From assembly GCA_030526515.1 (NCBI GenBank), contig JAUNCQ010000001.1, forward strand, positions 99,617 through 163,616: 64,000 bases of DNA, given 5' to 3'. Position 1 is the first letter of the stretch, and each line of letters starts with the position of its first letter. This document shows, in pieces, positions 8,703 through 17,606 of this stretch. The notes beneath the pieces were generated by a model. The model saw nothing but the letters and a program-made list of their open reading frames with translations, was not told the origin of the DNA and did no database searches. Made by a program: the position numbers and the translations under genes. This stretch comes from Coriobacteriia bacterium (GTDB taxonomy: Bacteria; Actinomycetota; Coriobacteriia; Coriobacteriales; Eggerthellaceae).

Positions 8703-9317
8703 ATGCGCTACGTCATCATGGCAAACGGCAAGGGGACCCGTTGGAACAACTACGACGGCATCCCCAAGCATCTGATCAACATAGGGGGCGAAACCCTGCT
8801 CCAGCGCACCACGCGCCTGGTGCATGCCTTCGACCCCCAGGCGGAGGTGGTGATCACCTCCCATAACCCGGACTGCGTGGCCCAGGGCGCCCGCCGCTAC
8901 GAGCCGCTGCGCTCCGAGCGCGAGATCGACCGCTTCTGCGTGGAGCTGGTGCAGGACGGCGTGTGCTTCCTGTACGGCGACGCCTTCTACTCCACGGACA
9001 CCATCCGCCAGGTGGTGGAGGCGTCCGTGGAGGACATGCTCTTCTTCGGCAACCCGGCCACCATCGTGGCCGTCAAGGTGGCGCAGGGGGAGTGCATGCT
9101 GGAGCATCTGCGGGACATCGACCGGCTCATCGAGCAAGGCGCGATCGCCGATGCCAAGGGCTGGCAGCTCTACCACCACCTCATGGGCATGCCCCTGGAC
9201 GGCAAGGACATTGCCGGCAAGTTCGTGGTCCTGGAGGACCGCACCACTGATTTCAACCGACCGGAGGACTACGAGCAGTTCGTAGGCGCCTTGGAGAACG
9301 AAAGGGCTCAGCAATAA
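8703..9317 (+). CDS. NTP-transferase domain nucleotidyltransferase
   Basis: This 204-residue protein begins MRYVIMANGKGTRW and continues with IPKHLINIGGETLLQRT. These are the nucleotide-binding Gly-rich loop and the PKHL lysine of sugar-phosphate nucleotidyltransferases (GlmU/IspD-type fold). It is shorter than two-domain members and has no acyltransferase domain. The likely reaction is NTP plus a phosphorylated sugar or polyol giving an NDP-activated precursor. It is not a TagD-type cytidylyltransferase, which has a different signature. Its TAA stop overlaps the ATG of the Mur-ligase gene by one base, indicating translational coupling within the operon. Nucleotide and sugar specificity cannot be read from the sequence. 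Confidence 0.8.
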   Translation: MRYVIMANGKGTRWNNYDGIPKHLINIGGETLLQRTTRLVHAFDPQAEVVITSHNPDCVAQGARRYEPLRSEREIDRFCVELVQDGVCFLYGDAFYSTDTIRQVVEASVEDMLFFGNPATIVAVKVAQGECMLEHLRDIDRLIEQGAIADAKGWQLYHHLMGMPLDGKDIAGKFVVLEDRTTDFNRPEDYEQFVGALENERAQQ

Positions 9318-11329
9318 TGAAGATCACCTGGAAGGCCATCAAGAAGAAGCTGGGCATCAAGCCCAAGCAGGTCAAGACCTACACCTTCGGCCAGGTCTGC
9401 AAGGCCCTGGACGCCCAGCCGCCCGCGGGCCTGGAGGACAAGCTGGACCAGAAGGTCAGCTTGCTTTCGCCCGCCAGCAAGCTGTGCGTTCCCGGCTCCG
9501 TGTACATGGTCAACGAAGGCTATGCCACGTCCAAGGTCAACGTCACCCGCGCCTTCCGCAACGGCGCCCTGTGCGCGGTAGCGCCCTTCCAGCTGGTGGA
9601 CGAAAACGACGCTCCCGTACCCTGCATCATCCACCCGGATGCCGAGGGCGTCATGGCCAAGCTGTGCCACGGCGTGATCGAATCCACCGACGTGAAGACC
9701 GTCTGCATCACCGGTTCCGTGGGCAAGACCTCCGTCAAGACCATGATGGACCTGGTCAGCCGCTCCAAGTTCCAGACCGTCACCTCCCGCTCCAACCAGA
9801 ACGGCTTCGGCCAGGCTGCGCGCTACGCCCAGAACCTGACCATGGAGGACAAGGTCTACATCCAGGAAACCGGCATGAGCCGCCCGGGCCGTCTGGGCCA
9901 GGCCATCGACATCATCCATCCCAACGTGTTCGTGATCACCAACATCGGCCTGAACCACGTGGGCAAGTTCGGCGGCAAGCAGGAAAACATCCTGCATGAG
10001 AAGCTGGTGCTGGACCGCCTGGCTGCCGACGACGGCGTGGGCTTCGTCAACTGGGACGACCCGCTGCTGAAGACCGCCACCTACCAGCACAAGGTCTACG
10101 GCTGCGCCGTGGACGATGCCACCGCCGACTACCATGCGGAAAACGTGGTGGAGCGCAACGCCTGCCTGCACTTCGACGTGGTGGAGACCGCCACCGGCCA
10201 GCGCACCCCGGTGAAGCTGAACGTGGTGGGCCGCCACAACGTGTTCAACGCCGTGGTCGCCTTCGCCTTCGGCCTGTACCTGGGCGTTGACCGCGCCACC
10301 ATTGCCAAGGCCCTGCTGGGCTTCCGCACCGAGGGCGTGCGCCAGAACTACACCGAGGCCAAGGGCCAGCGCCTGTACCTTGACTGCTACAACGCCTCCG
10401 AGGGCGCCATCAACTCCGTCCTGGACACCATCGGCACCATCGACGTGCCCGAGGGCGCCAAGCGCGTCCTGGTGCTGGGCGATATCGACGACAAGCTGGG
10501 CGACCGCACCGAGGAGATCCACCGTCGCGTGGGCCGCACCGTGGCCGCCAAGGCCACGTCCGACCTGACGCTGTTCTTCGGCAACCACATGCTGTGGGCT
10601 GCCGAGGATGCCAAGGCTGGCGGCGCCGAGGTCCTGGCCACGGAGGATCGCGGCCAGCTGGAGGAGTGGATCCGCGAGCACGTGGGCCCCGGCGACCTGG
10701 TTGCCTTCAAGGGCGGCCAGCAGATGGAGCTGTCCCGCACCGTGGACGCCATCTTCGACACCCCGTACTTCCTGCTTGACGGCGACGTGATCATCAAGCT
10801 GGCGCCGGTGAACACCCATGTGGGCAACGGCGAGTACCGCAAGGTCACCGGCTACGGCCTGGACCTGTACCGCGTGAAGAAGGGCGTCAAGGAGTTCACC
10901 GCCGAGTCCGTGGTAGACGGCATGGAGCTGCGTGCCATGAGCCGCGGCGCCGCCCTGGAGCGCCAGGACCTGGAGAAGGTCACCCTGCCCGCTCCGCTGC
11001 GCTCCATCGGCCAGAACGCCTTCTACCGCTGCACCTCCCTGCGCTCCGTGGAGCTGCCCGGCACCCTGCGCTTCATCGGTCGCAGCGCCTTCAACACCTG
11101 CCGTCGCCTGGAGACCGTGGTCATCCCGGAGGGCGTTCATACCCTGGACGAGCGCTCCTTCGCCTTCTGCAAGCGTCTGCGCAGCGTGGAGCTTCCCGCA
11201 TCCCTGAAGACCATCGGCCCCGAGGCCTTCCTGGGCACCGAGGGCGTGACCTTCACGGCCCCGGCTGGCTCCTTCGCCGCCGAGCACATCAAGGCAAACT
11301 ACCCCGAAGCCAAGCTGGTGGAGGCGTAG
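9317..11329 (+). CDS. MurF-like Mur ligase fused to C-terminal BspA-type leucine-rich repeats
   Basis: This protein has 670 residues. Residues about 1-480 follow the Mur ligase plan: a P-loop CITGSVGKTSVKT with Lys137, VFVITNIGLNHVGKFGG in the place of the MurF TNIGEAH motif, VGRHNVFNAV, LDCYNASEGAINSVL, VLVLGDIDDKLGD and LVAFKGGQQMELSR. Residues about 530-650 carry LRR_5 units (LRSIGQNAFYRCTSLRSVEL, LRFIGRSAFNTCRRLETVVI and others). Mur ligases add an amino acid or peptide to a carboxylate using ATP. The cytoplasmic ligase with a repeat tail, lying in a polymer locus rather than the division and wall cluster, suggests ligation onto a polymer precursor rather than UDP-MurNAc. I infer that role; the fold is seen. 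The start overlaps the upstream stop. Confidence 0.82.
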   Translation: MKITWKAIKKKLGIKPKQVKTYTFGQVCKALDAQPPAGLEDKLDQKVSLLSPASKLCVPGSVYMVNEGYATSKVNVTRAFRNGALCAVAPFQLVDENDAPVPCIIHPDAEGVMAKLCHGVIESTDVKTVCITGSVGKTSVKTMMDLVSRSKFQTVTSRSNQNGFGQAARYAQNLTMEDKVYIQETGMSRPGRLGQAIDIIHPNVFVITNIGLNHVGKFGGKQENILHEKLVLDRLAADDGVGFVNWDDPLLKTATYQHKVYGCAVDDATADYHAENVVERNACLHFDVVETATGQRTPVKLNVVGRHNVFNAVVAFAFGLYLGVDRATIAKALLGFRTEGVRQNYTEAKGQRLYLDCYNASEGAINSVLDTIGTIDVPEGAKRVLVLGDIDDKLGDRTEEIHRRVGRTVAAKATSDLTLFFGNHMLWAAEDAKAGGAEVLATEDRGQLEEWIREHVGPGDLVAFKGGQQMELSRTVDAIFDTPYFLLDGDVIIKLAPVNTHVGNGEYRKVTGYGLDLYRVKKGVKEFTAESVVDGMELRAMSRGAALERQDLEKVTLPAPLRSIGQNAFYRCTSLRSVELPGTLRFIGRSAFNTCRRLETVVIPEGVHTLDERSFAFCKRLRSVELPASLKTIGPEAFLGTEGVTFTAPAGSFAAEHIKANYPEAKLVEA

Positions 11330-11335
11330 CCGCCT

Positions 11336-14164
11336 ATGCTCAGTTCCCGCGCACGCAAGGCCGACCTGCGGTTCTACGCTGCCCTGGTGGCAGGCGTCAC
11401 AGCCATGTTCCTGGCCGTGTACGCCTACCACTTCGCCACGGGCAAGACACTCATGTGGAAGGGCGATGCGGTTTCGCAGTACTACAACTTCTTCGTGTAC
11501 GAAGGGGAGTGGCTGCGCCAGATCGTGGCCGACCTGGCAGCAGGCAACGGCCTGGTGATCCCGGCGTTCACCTACGACCTGGGCTATGGCTCCGACGTGC
11601 AGACGGCCCTGGGCGGCATGATCACCGACCCGCTGAACCTGGTGTCGGCCCTGTGCCCGCCGGCCTATGCCGAGGGCCTGTTCTGCTTCCTGATCTACGT
11701 GCGCTACCTGCTGGCGGCCGTGGCGTTCTGCGCCTTCTGCCGCAGCCGCAAGGCCCCGCGCCCGGCGGCGCTGGCGGCGTCCCTGGCCTATGTGGGCACC
11801 GGCTACGTGCTGTTCTGGGCGTGCCTGCGCCATCCGAACTTCCTGAACGTGGCCATCATGCTGCCGCTGCTGTTCCTGGCGGCGGACCGCATCTTCGCCC
11901 GCAAGAGCCCGGTGCCGTTCATCTGCGCCCTGGCTGTGACCTTCGCCTTCAGCGTGTACTTCAGCTACTGGACCTGCTTCCTGTTCCTGGGGTACTGCCT
12001 GATTCGCTACTTCTTCGGCCCCCGAGACCGCTCCGCCAGGGACTTCGCCCTGCTGGTGGGTCGCTTCGTGGTCTACATCGTCATTGCCTTCTGCATCTCC
12101 GCAGTGGTTTCCCTGCCCATGGTGCACGCCCTGCTCTCCATGGGCCGCGTGGGCGAAAGCGCCTCCGTGCCCCTGCTGTACTCCCTGGCCTACTACGTGA
12201 GCATCCCCCTGAACCTGGGCGGCGGCACCGTGGACATCATGGGCCAGTACGTGGGTCCGGTGCTGCTGGTGGCTGCCGTGCTGTTCGCCGGCGCCCGCCG
12301 CTTCCTGCCCCGTGACGTGTTCATGCCCACCGCCGTGGGCTCCGTTGCCTGCCTGGTGCTCATGCTCATCCCGGCCTTCGGCAGCTTCATGAATGGATTC
12401 GGGTACCCCACGGACCGCTGGCTGGTGGCCCTGGGCTTCTGCTTCAGCTACGCCCTGTGCCTGGTGCTGCCGGTGCTCGGCTGCCTGGAGCGCCGTGATT
12501 GGGTCCGCTGCGGCGTGGCGGTGGCCGTGGTGCTGGTGCTGGAGCTGGTGGGCGCCCTGTTCGACGGCTCCCTGCTGACGCTTCTGCCCTGCGCGCTGCT
12601 CATCGCATGCTTCGCCCTGTTCCTGGTCATGTCCCGCTGGGACAATGCCCGCCGCCAGGCGCTGGTGACCGGCGTCCTGTGCGTGTGCTGCACCCTGTGC
12701 GTGTGCCTGGTGAACTACGCCCATGCCGGTGGCAACTACGGCAAGGAGTTCACCAAGGGCATGAACGCCTGGTCCAAGGTGCAGGCTTCCCCGGCTGCCG
12801 CCGTGGCCAAGCTGGGGGACGAAGGGGACTATCGCTTCGACTATGCCGGCAAGATCGACAAGAAGAACCGCTCCCTGGTGGTAGGGGAGCGCGGCACCGA
12901 CTTCTTCACCAGCTACTACAACCAGGCCGTGGACGACTTCCGCCAGGAAATGGAGTACACGGACTCTTCCAACCACCATGCCTACCTGGGCTCCGACAGC
13001 CGCTTGGCGTCCGAGCTGCTCATCGGCGCCAAGTACGTGGTTGCCAAGAAGGGCGACGCGACCCGCGTGCCTGCGGGCTACGCCAAGATCGGCGCCACCA
13101 AGAAGTTCGACCTGTACCAGGCGAACGACCCCACGCCCCTGGCCTTCACCTATGACTCCTACCTGGACCGCGCCGCCTACGAGGCGCTGCCGGTGCAGGA
13201 GCGCCAGGAGGTGCTGCTGCGCACCTGCGTGCTGGGCGCCTCCAGCAAATCCAAGCCCAGCGGCGCGGAGGTGTCCGTTGACGCGGTGCCTCAGGCCGAC
13301 GGCCAGGACCTTGCGGCCAGCGCCAAGGTGAGCACCAAGATGAAGGTGGTTCCCAGCGAGGGCGTGACCTTCAAGGACGGCAAGGTGGTGGTGACCAAGC
13401 GCGGCGCCACCCTGAAGATCCAGGTCCCCGACGCCCTGGATGACTCCGAGGTCTACCTGCGCCTGTCCGGCTTCGACTACGTGGGCAACCGTCCCTCCGG
13501 CAAGGCCAAGAAGGGCTCCAGCCTGCTGCGCCGCCTGCGGGTGAAGATGGATTCCCTGACCTGGTCGTCCACGAAGATCTGCATCGTGAAGGCCCAGGCG
13601 GGCAAGCATAAGGCGGACTTCACCTACAAGACCAAGGACAACACCACCTACGGCGACAAGCACGAGTGGTGCATGAACCTGGGCTACTTCAAGAAGGCCC
13701 CCAAGACCATCACGCTGACCCTGGCCTACCGCGGCACCTACACCTTCGACGACCTGCAGGTCATCAGCCAGCCCGTGGCTCCGCTGCTGGCCCAGGCCAA
13801 GGTGCTCGGCCGCAACGCCATTGATGACGTGGAGTACGGCGCCAACGTGGTCCGCGCTACCGTGGATACGGGCGAAAACGCCAAGATGGCCTTCTTCAGC
13901 CTGCCGTACTCCGCGGGCTGGACGGCCACCGTGGACGGCGCGGAGGTGCCGCTGATGCGGGCCAACACCGGCTTCATGGCCGTTGAGGTGGGTCCCGGCC
14001 AGCATGCGGTGGAGCTGCGCTACGCTACCCCCGGCCGCTCCACCGGAGCGCTGCTGACCGTGGCGGGCCTGGCGGCCCTGGCGGCGGTGGTGCTGCTGGG
14101 CCGACGCAGGAGCGCGCAGGAGCAGGAACAGGAGCCCGTGCGGGGCAAGCATGCCCGGCGGTAA
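11336..14164 (+). CDS. YfhO family GT-C-type membrane protein
   Basis: This protein has 942 residues. The first 480 or so contain about a dozen hydrophobic segments, and the early loop LMWKGDAVSQYYNFFVYEGEWL with GYGSDVQ is characteristic of YfhO. The rest is a large predicted extracytoplasmic region, followed by a last helix (LLTVAGLAALAAVVLL) and a basic tail. In Bacillus and Listeria, YfhO proteins act outside the membrane, moving a sugar from undecaprenyl-phosphate onto lipoteichoic acid, and work with a GT2 enzyme and a flippase. Candidate partners lie just downstream (15377 and 17599-18431). It starts seven bases after the Mur-ligase gene, so it is cotranscribed. The acceptor is unknown. 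Confidence 0.82.
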   Translation: MLSSRARKADLRFYAALVAGVTAMFLAVYAYHFATGKTLMWKGDAVSQYYNFFVYEGEWLRQIVADLAAGNGLVIPAFTYDLGYGSDVQTALGGMITDPLNLVSALCPPAYAEGLFCFLIYVRYLLAAVAFCAFCRSRKAPRPAALAASLAYVGTGYVLFWACLRHPNFLNVAIMLPLLFLAADRIFARKSPVPFICALAVTFAFSVYFSYWTCFLFLGYCLIRYFFGPRDRSARDFALLVGRFVVYIVIAFCISAVVSLPMVHALLSMGRVGESASVPLLYSLAYYVSIPLNLGGGTVDIMGQYVGPVLLVAAVLFAGARRFLPRDVFMPTAVGSVACLVLMLIPAFGSFMNGFGYPTDRWLVALGFCFSYALCLVLPVLGCLERRDWVRCGVAVAVVLVLELVGALFDGSLLTLLPCALLIACFALFLVMSRWDNARRQALVTGVLCVCCTLCVCLVNYAHAGGNYGKEFTKGMNAWSKVQASPAAAVAKLGDEGDYRFDYAGKIDKKNRSLVVGERGTDFFTSYYNQAVDDFRQEMEYTDSSNHHAYLGSDSRLASELLIGAKYVVAKKGDATRVPAGYAKIGATKKFDLYQANDPTPLAFTYDSYLDRAAYEALPVQERQEVLLRTCVLGASSKSKPSGAEVSVDAVPQADGQDLAASAKVSTKMKVVPSEGVTFKDGKVVVTKRGATLKIQVPDALDDSEVYLRLSGFDYVGNRPSGKAKKGSSLLRRLRVKMDSLTWSSTKICIVKAQAGKHKADFTYKTKDNTTYGDKHEWCMNLGYFKKAPKTITLTLAYRGTYTFDDLQVISQPVAPLLAQAKVLGRNAIDDVEYGANVVRATVDTGENAKMAFFSLPYSAGWTATVDGAEVPLMRANTGFMAVEVGPGQHAVELRYATPGRSTGALLTVAGLAALAAVVLLGRRRSAQEQEQEPVRGKHARR

Positions 14165-14212
14165 CGCGGCGGAAAAGCCCGCACCCTAGAATAGGCAGCA
14201 GGAAGACAGAGC

Positions 14213-15367
14213 ATGTCAGGAGATATCGTGATTCCCTTCAACAAACCGCCCTACGTGGGCACCGAGCTCGAGTACGTTCGCCAGAGCGTGGAAGAGGTCG
14301 GCAAGATCAGCGGCGACGGCCCCTTCACCAAGAAGTGCCATGCCTGGCTGGAGGAGCGCTTCGACGCCCAGAAGGTCCTGCTGACCACCAGCGGCACCGC
14401 TGCCCTGGAGATGGCCGCCCTGCTGTGCGACCTTCAGCCCGGTGACGAGGTCATCCTGCCCAGCTACACCTTCAGCTCCACGGCCACGGCCTTCGTCCTG
14501 GTCGGTGCCAAGCTGGTGTTCGTGGACGTGCGTCCGGACACCATGAACCTGGACGAGGAGAAGATCGAGGCCGCCATCACCGACAAGACCCGCGTCATCG
14601 TGACGGTGGACTACGCCGGCGTGGCTTGCAACATGGAGCGAATCTGCCAGATCGCCCATGACCATGGCCTGTTGGTGGTGGAGGATGCCGCACAGGGCGT
14701 CATGTCCACCTACCGCGACCGTGCCCTGGGAACCCTGGCCGACCTTGGCTGCTATTCCTTCCACGAGACCAAGAACTACTCCATGGGCGAAGGCGGTGCG
14801 CTGGTCATCAACGACGCCCGCTTCAACGAGCAGGCCGAGATCCTGCGCGAGAAGGGCACCAACCGCAGCCGCTTCTTCCGCGGCCAGGTGGACAAGTACA
14901 CCTGGGTGTCCTACGGCTCCAGCTACCTGCCCTCCGACATGAACGCTGCCTACCTGTGGGGCCAGCTCCAGGCCGCTGACCAGATCAACGACGACCGCCT
15001 GGCCACCTGGGCCTTCTACCACGAGTCCTTCGCCCCGCTGGCCGAGGCTGGCAAGCTCGAGCTGCCCTTCGTGCCCGGGGACTGCGTGCATAACGCCCAC
15101 ATGTACTACGTCAAGTGCGCCGACCTGGCTGAGCGCACCGCGCTGATCGCCTATGCCAAGGAGCGCGGCGTGGGCATGAGCTTCCACTACGTGCCCCTGC
15201 ACTCCAGTCCCGCCGGCCTGCAGTTCGGCGTGGTCCGCGGCGGTATGGACGTGACCGACCGTGAGAGCGACCGCCTGGTGCGCCTGCCGCTGTACTACGG
15301 CATGACCGATGACGACCGCGCTGCGGTGGTGCAGGTGGTCCGCGACTTCTACGCTCAGGCAGAGTAG
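14213..15367 (+). CDS. WecE/RffA-like dTDP-4-oxo-6-deoxy-sugar aminotransferase
   Basis: This 384-residue DegT/DnrJ/EryC1/StrS family protein opens with IPFNKPPYVGTELEYV, as in WecE. It has LLTTSGTAALEMAALL, VEDAAQGV, and SFHETKNYSMGEGGALV, where Lys187 should bind pyridoxal phosphate. The family transfers an amino group, usually from glutamate, to a 4-keto-6-deoxy nucleotide sugar, giving an amino-deoxysugar such as dTDP-Fuc4N. No sugar dehydratase is in the window, so the keto-sugar must come from elsewhere. It is followed by a polyprenyl-phosphate glycosyltransferase 9 bases on, which suggests the amino-sugar is loaded on lipid carrier there. AGGAAG precedes the ATG. Confidence 0.85.
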   Translation: MSGDIVIPFNKPPYVGTELEYVRQSVEEVGKISGDGPFTKKCHAWLEERFDAQKVLLTTSGTAALEMAALLCDLQPGDEVILPSYTFSSTATAFVLVGAKLVFVDVRPDTMNLDEEKIEAAITDKTRVIVTVDYAGVACNMERICQIAHDHGLLVVEDAAQGVMSTYRDRALGTLADLGCYSFHETKNYSMGEGGALVINDARFNEQAEILREKGTNRSRFFRGQVDKYTWVSYGSSYLPSDMNAAYLWGQLQAADQINDDRLATWAFYHESFAPLAEAGKLELPFVPGDCVHNAHMYYVKCADLAERTALIAYAKERGVGMSFHYVPLHSSPAGLQFGVVRGGMDVTDRESDRLVRLPLYYGMTDDDRAAVVQVVRDFYAQAE

Positions 15368-15376
15368 GGGGCTGAC

Positions 15377-16330
15377 GTGCTGGTTTCCGTGGTCATACCC
15401 TGCTACTACTCGGAGAAGACCATTGCCAAGGTGGTGCGGCTGACCCGTCAGGAGCTGACGGGCGCCGGCTACGACTACGAGTTCGTGCTGGTCAACGACG
15501 GCTCCACCGACGGCACTTTCGCCCAGATCCGCGAGCTCTGCGCCGAAGACCCCTGCGTGGTGGGCGTGGACTGCGCCAAGAACATGGGCCAGCACAACGC
15601 CATCATGGCGGGACTGAAGCAGGCCCAGGGCGATGCCGTCCTGCTGATGGACGATGACATGCAGACCCATCCCTCCCAGGTGCTCAAGCTGCTGGCAGGG
15701 CTGGAGGAGTCCGGAAAGGACGTGGTGTTCGCCGAGTGGCCGGAGCACAAGGAGGCCCTGTGGCGCCGCCTGGGGTCGCGCTTCCAGGCCTGGACCGTGC
15801 GGGTTCTGACCAAGCGCCCCAAGGACATCTACTCCAGCAACTTCTTCGTCATGCGCAGACACGTGCGGGACGAGATCATCCGCTACCGCGGTCCCTTCGT
15901 CTACATCCAGGGACTGCTGTTCCGCGCCACCGACAGCGTCTGCAACGTGGAGGTGGAGCACTTCGCCCGCGAAGAGGGCCGCTCCGGCTACACGCTGAAG
16001 AGCCTGATCCGCCTGTGGTCCACGGTGCTGGGCTTTTCCCTGGCACCGCTGCGCGCCGCCCTGTGGCTGGGCGTGGCCGCCTGCGGCGTGGGCCTGGTGC
16101 TGGCGCTGCTGCTGGTGATCCAGCACTTCACGGACCCGGTTTCCGTGGAAGGCTGGACGTCGCTCATGGTGATTATGCTGGTCCTGGGCGGCCTGAACCT
16201 GGCCTTCCTGGGCCTGATCGGCGAGTACCTGGGACGCACGTTCCTGACCGTCAGCAACGCACCGCAGTTCGTACCGCGCACCGTGCTTGATGCGCGTTCC
16301 AAGGAAGGGGGCGAAGACCATGCAGCATAG
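15377..16330 (+). CDS. GT2 family polyprenyl-phosphate glycosyltransferase (GtrB/ArnC-like)
   Basis: This 317-residue protein starts at GTG. The N-terminal GT-A domain has VVIPCYYSEKTI, LVNDGSTDGTF, KNMGQHNAIMAGL and LLMDDDMQTHP, the last giving the metal-binding Asp residues. Two C-terminal membrane helices (about 225-250 and 262-285) match the GtrB/ArnC/DPM1 group, which makes polyprenyl-phosphate-linked monosaccharide on the inner membrane face. The strict-sense donor is unknown; from context it may be the product of the upstream aminotransferase. Its last 11 bases overlap the next gene. CsbB of Bacillus, partner of YfhO, belongs to the same group. Confidence 0.86.
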   Translation: MLVSVVIPCYYSEKTIAKVVRLTRQELTGAGYDYEFVLVNDGSTDGTFAQIRELCAEDPCVVGVDCAKNMGQHNAIMAGLKQAQGDAVLLMDDDMQTHPSQVLKLLAGLEESGKDVVFAEWPEHKEALWRRLGSRFQAWTVRVLTKRPKDIYSSNFFVMRRHVRDEIIRYRGPFVYIQGLLFRATDSVCNVEVEHFAREEGRSGYTLKSLIRLWSTVLGFSLAPLRAALWLGVAACGVGLVLALLLVIQHFTDPVSVEGWTSLMVIMLVLGGLNLAFLGLIGEYLGRTFLTVSNAPQFVPRTVLDARSKEGGEDHAA

Positions 16331-17606
16331 GCTCCTGGTCCTGGGTTCCATGGACGAGTTCGTGGAGCTGGTCCGCACCGCGCAGCGCCGCGGCATCTAC
16401 GTGATCGCCTGCGATGGCTACGACGACGGTCCCGCCAAGCCGGTGGCCGACGCCGCCTTCACCATTGACGTGCGCAACACCCAGGCCATTGCCCAGCTGT
16501 GCCGTGAGCAGCGGGTGGACGGCATCATCACGTCCTTTTCCGACCTGCTGGCGGAGTGCATGGCCAACATCTGCGCTGCCACCGGCCTGCCCGGCTACGT
16601 GAAGCCGGAGGGCATCCGCTACCTGCGGGAAAAGCCCCTTATGAAGCAGATGTTCCAGGAGCTGGGCATCCCGTCGCCCGCGTCCGTGTGCGTGCATCGG
16701 GACACCCTTGAGCACGATCTGGCCCAGGTGGGCTTCCCCTGCGTGGTCAAGCCTGCCAACGGCTACGGCAGCCGCGGCGTGTACGTGCTGGAAAGCGCCG
16801 AGCAGGTGCGGGAGCGCTTCGACGAGATCGTGTCCTACTCCGCCTTCGACTACCTGCTGGCCGAAGAGTACAACCGCGGGTTCGAGATCAACATGATGAA
16901 CTGGATCGTGGACGGCGAGCCCGTGGTCCTGGGCATGGCTGATCGCGAGAAGACCCAGGACGTGCCCTTCGCCATTCCCCATGTGAGCCGCAACGCCTAT
17001 CCGAGCCGCTTCGCCGCGGACGCCTACGACCAGGCCCGGGACATCATCCGCAAGGTGGCGGCGTACACCGGCATCGACTGCGGCCCCATGAGCATGCAGT
17101 TCTTCTGGGAGCCCGGCAAGGGCATCCAGGTGTGCGAGATCGCCGGCCGCCTGTTCGGCTACGAGCATGAGCTGGTCACCTACGGCAGCGGCCTGTCCAT
17201 TGAGGAGCTGCTGATCGACTGGGTCTACGACCGCGACGCCCTGCGCGCGCGGCTGGCCGGCCATACGCCCTTCTACGACCGCTGCAGCGCGGTGATCTAC
17301 TTCCACGGCCATGAGGGAACCGTGGGCAACGTGGACGCTGCCTGCGCTGCCGCCGACCTGCCCGGCATGGAGGACGCCCTGGTGTTCTATCAGCCCGGCG
17401 ATGTGGTGGGGCACGGGGTGGGCGCCAAGCCCTACGTGGCCCGCTACTACGTGAGCGCCCCGGACCGTGCGGCCCTGGATGCCCTGACCGCGCAGCTCTA
17501 CGGCAGCGTCACCGTCACCGATGACGCCGGCAACAATCTGCTGCACGCCAACCGCATGCTGGATTACGACGCGGCCCTTGCCGCCAACGGAGTCGACCTT
17601 GGCTAG
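16320..17606 (+). CDS. Carbamoyl-phosphate-synthase-like ATP-grasp protein
   Basis: This protein has 428 residues from ATG 16320, chosen because AAGGAAGGGGG precedes it; an ATG at 16287 would lie deeper in the upstream gene. The N-terminus has a Rossmann-like segment (RLLVLGSMDEFVELV). An ATP-grasp core follows, with GFPCVVKPANGYGSRGV (binding Lys and Gly-rich loop), LAEEYNRGFEINM, and QVCEIAGRLFG with the metal-binding Glu. Proteins of this kind act as carboxylate-amine ligases or sometimes in sugar or nucleotide modification. It is the third ATP-grasp polypeptide in the locus and differs from the sugar-transfer type. Its exact substrate is unknown. It overlaps both neighbours. Confidence 0.8.
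   Translation: MQHRLLVLGSMDEFVELVRTAQRRGIYVIACDGYDDGPAKPVADAAFTIDVRNTQAIAQLCREQRVDGIITSFSDLLAECMANICAATGLPGYVKPEGIRYLREKPLMKQMFQELGIPSPASVCVHRDTLEHDLAQVGFPCVVKPANGYGSRGVYVLESAEQVRERFDEIVSYSAFDYLLAEEYNRGFEINMMNWIVDGEPVVLGMADREKTQDVPFAIPHVSRNAYPSRFAADAYDQARDIIRKVAAYTGIDCGPMSMQFFWEPGKGIQVCEIAGRLFGYEHELVTYGSGLSIEELLIDWVYDRDALRARLAGHTPFYDRCSAVIYFHGHEGTVGNVDAACAAADLPGMEDALVFYQPGDVVGHGVGAKPYVARYYVSAPDRAALDALTAQLYGSVTVTDDAGNNLLHANRMLDYDAALAANGVDLG

Noticed and set aside
9308..14152. Very long open frame on the minus strand (about 1600 codons)
   Set aside because: It is the mirror of four well supported plus-strand genes; GC-rich third codon positions leave few stops on the other strand. The predicted protein is low complexity with no recognisable domain.
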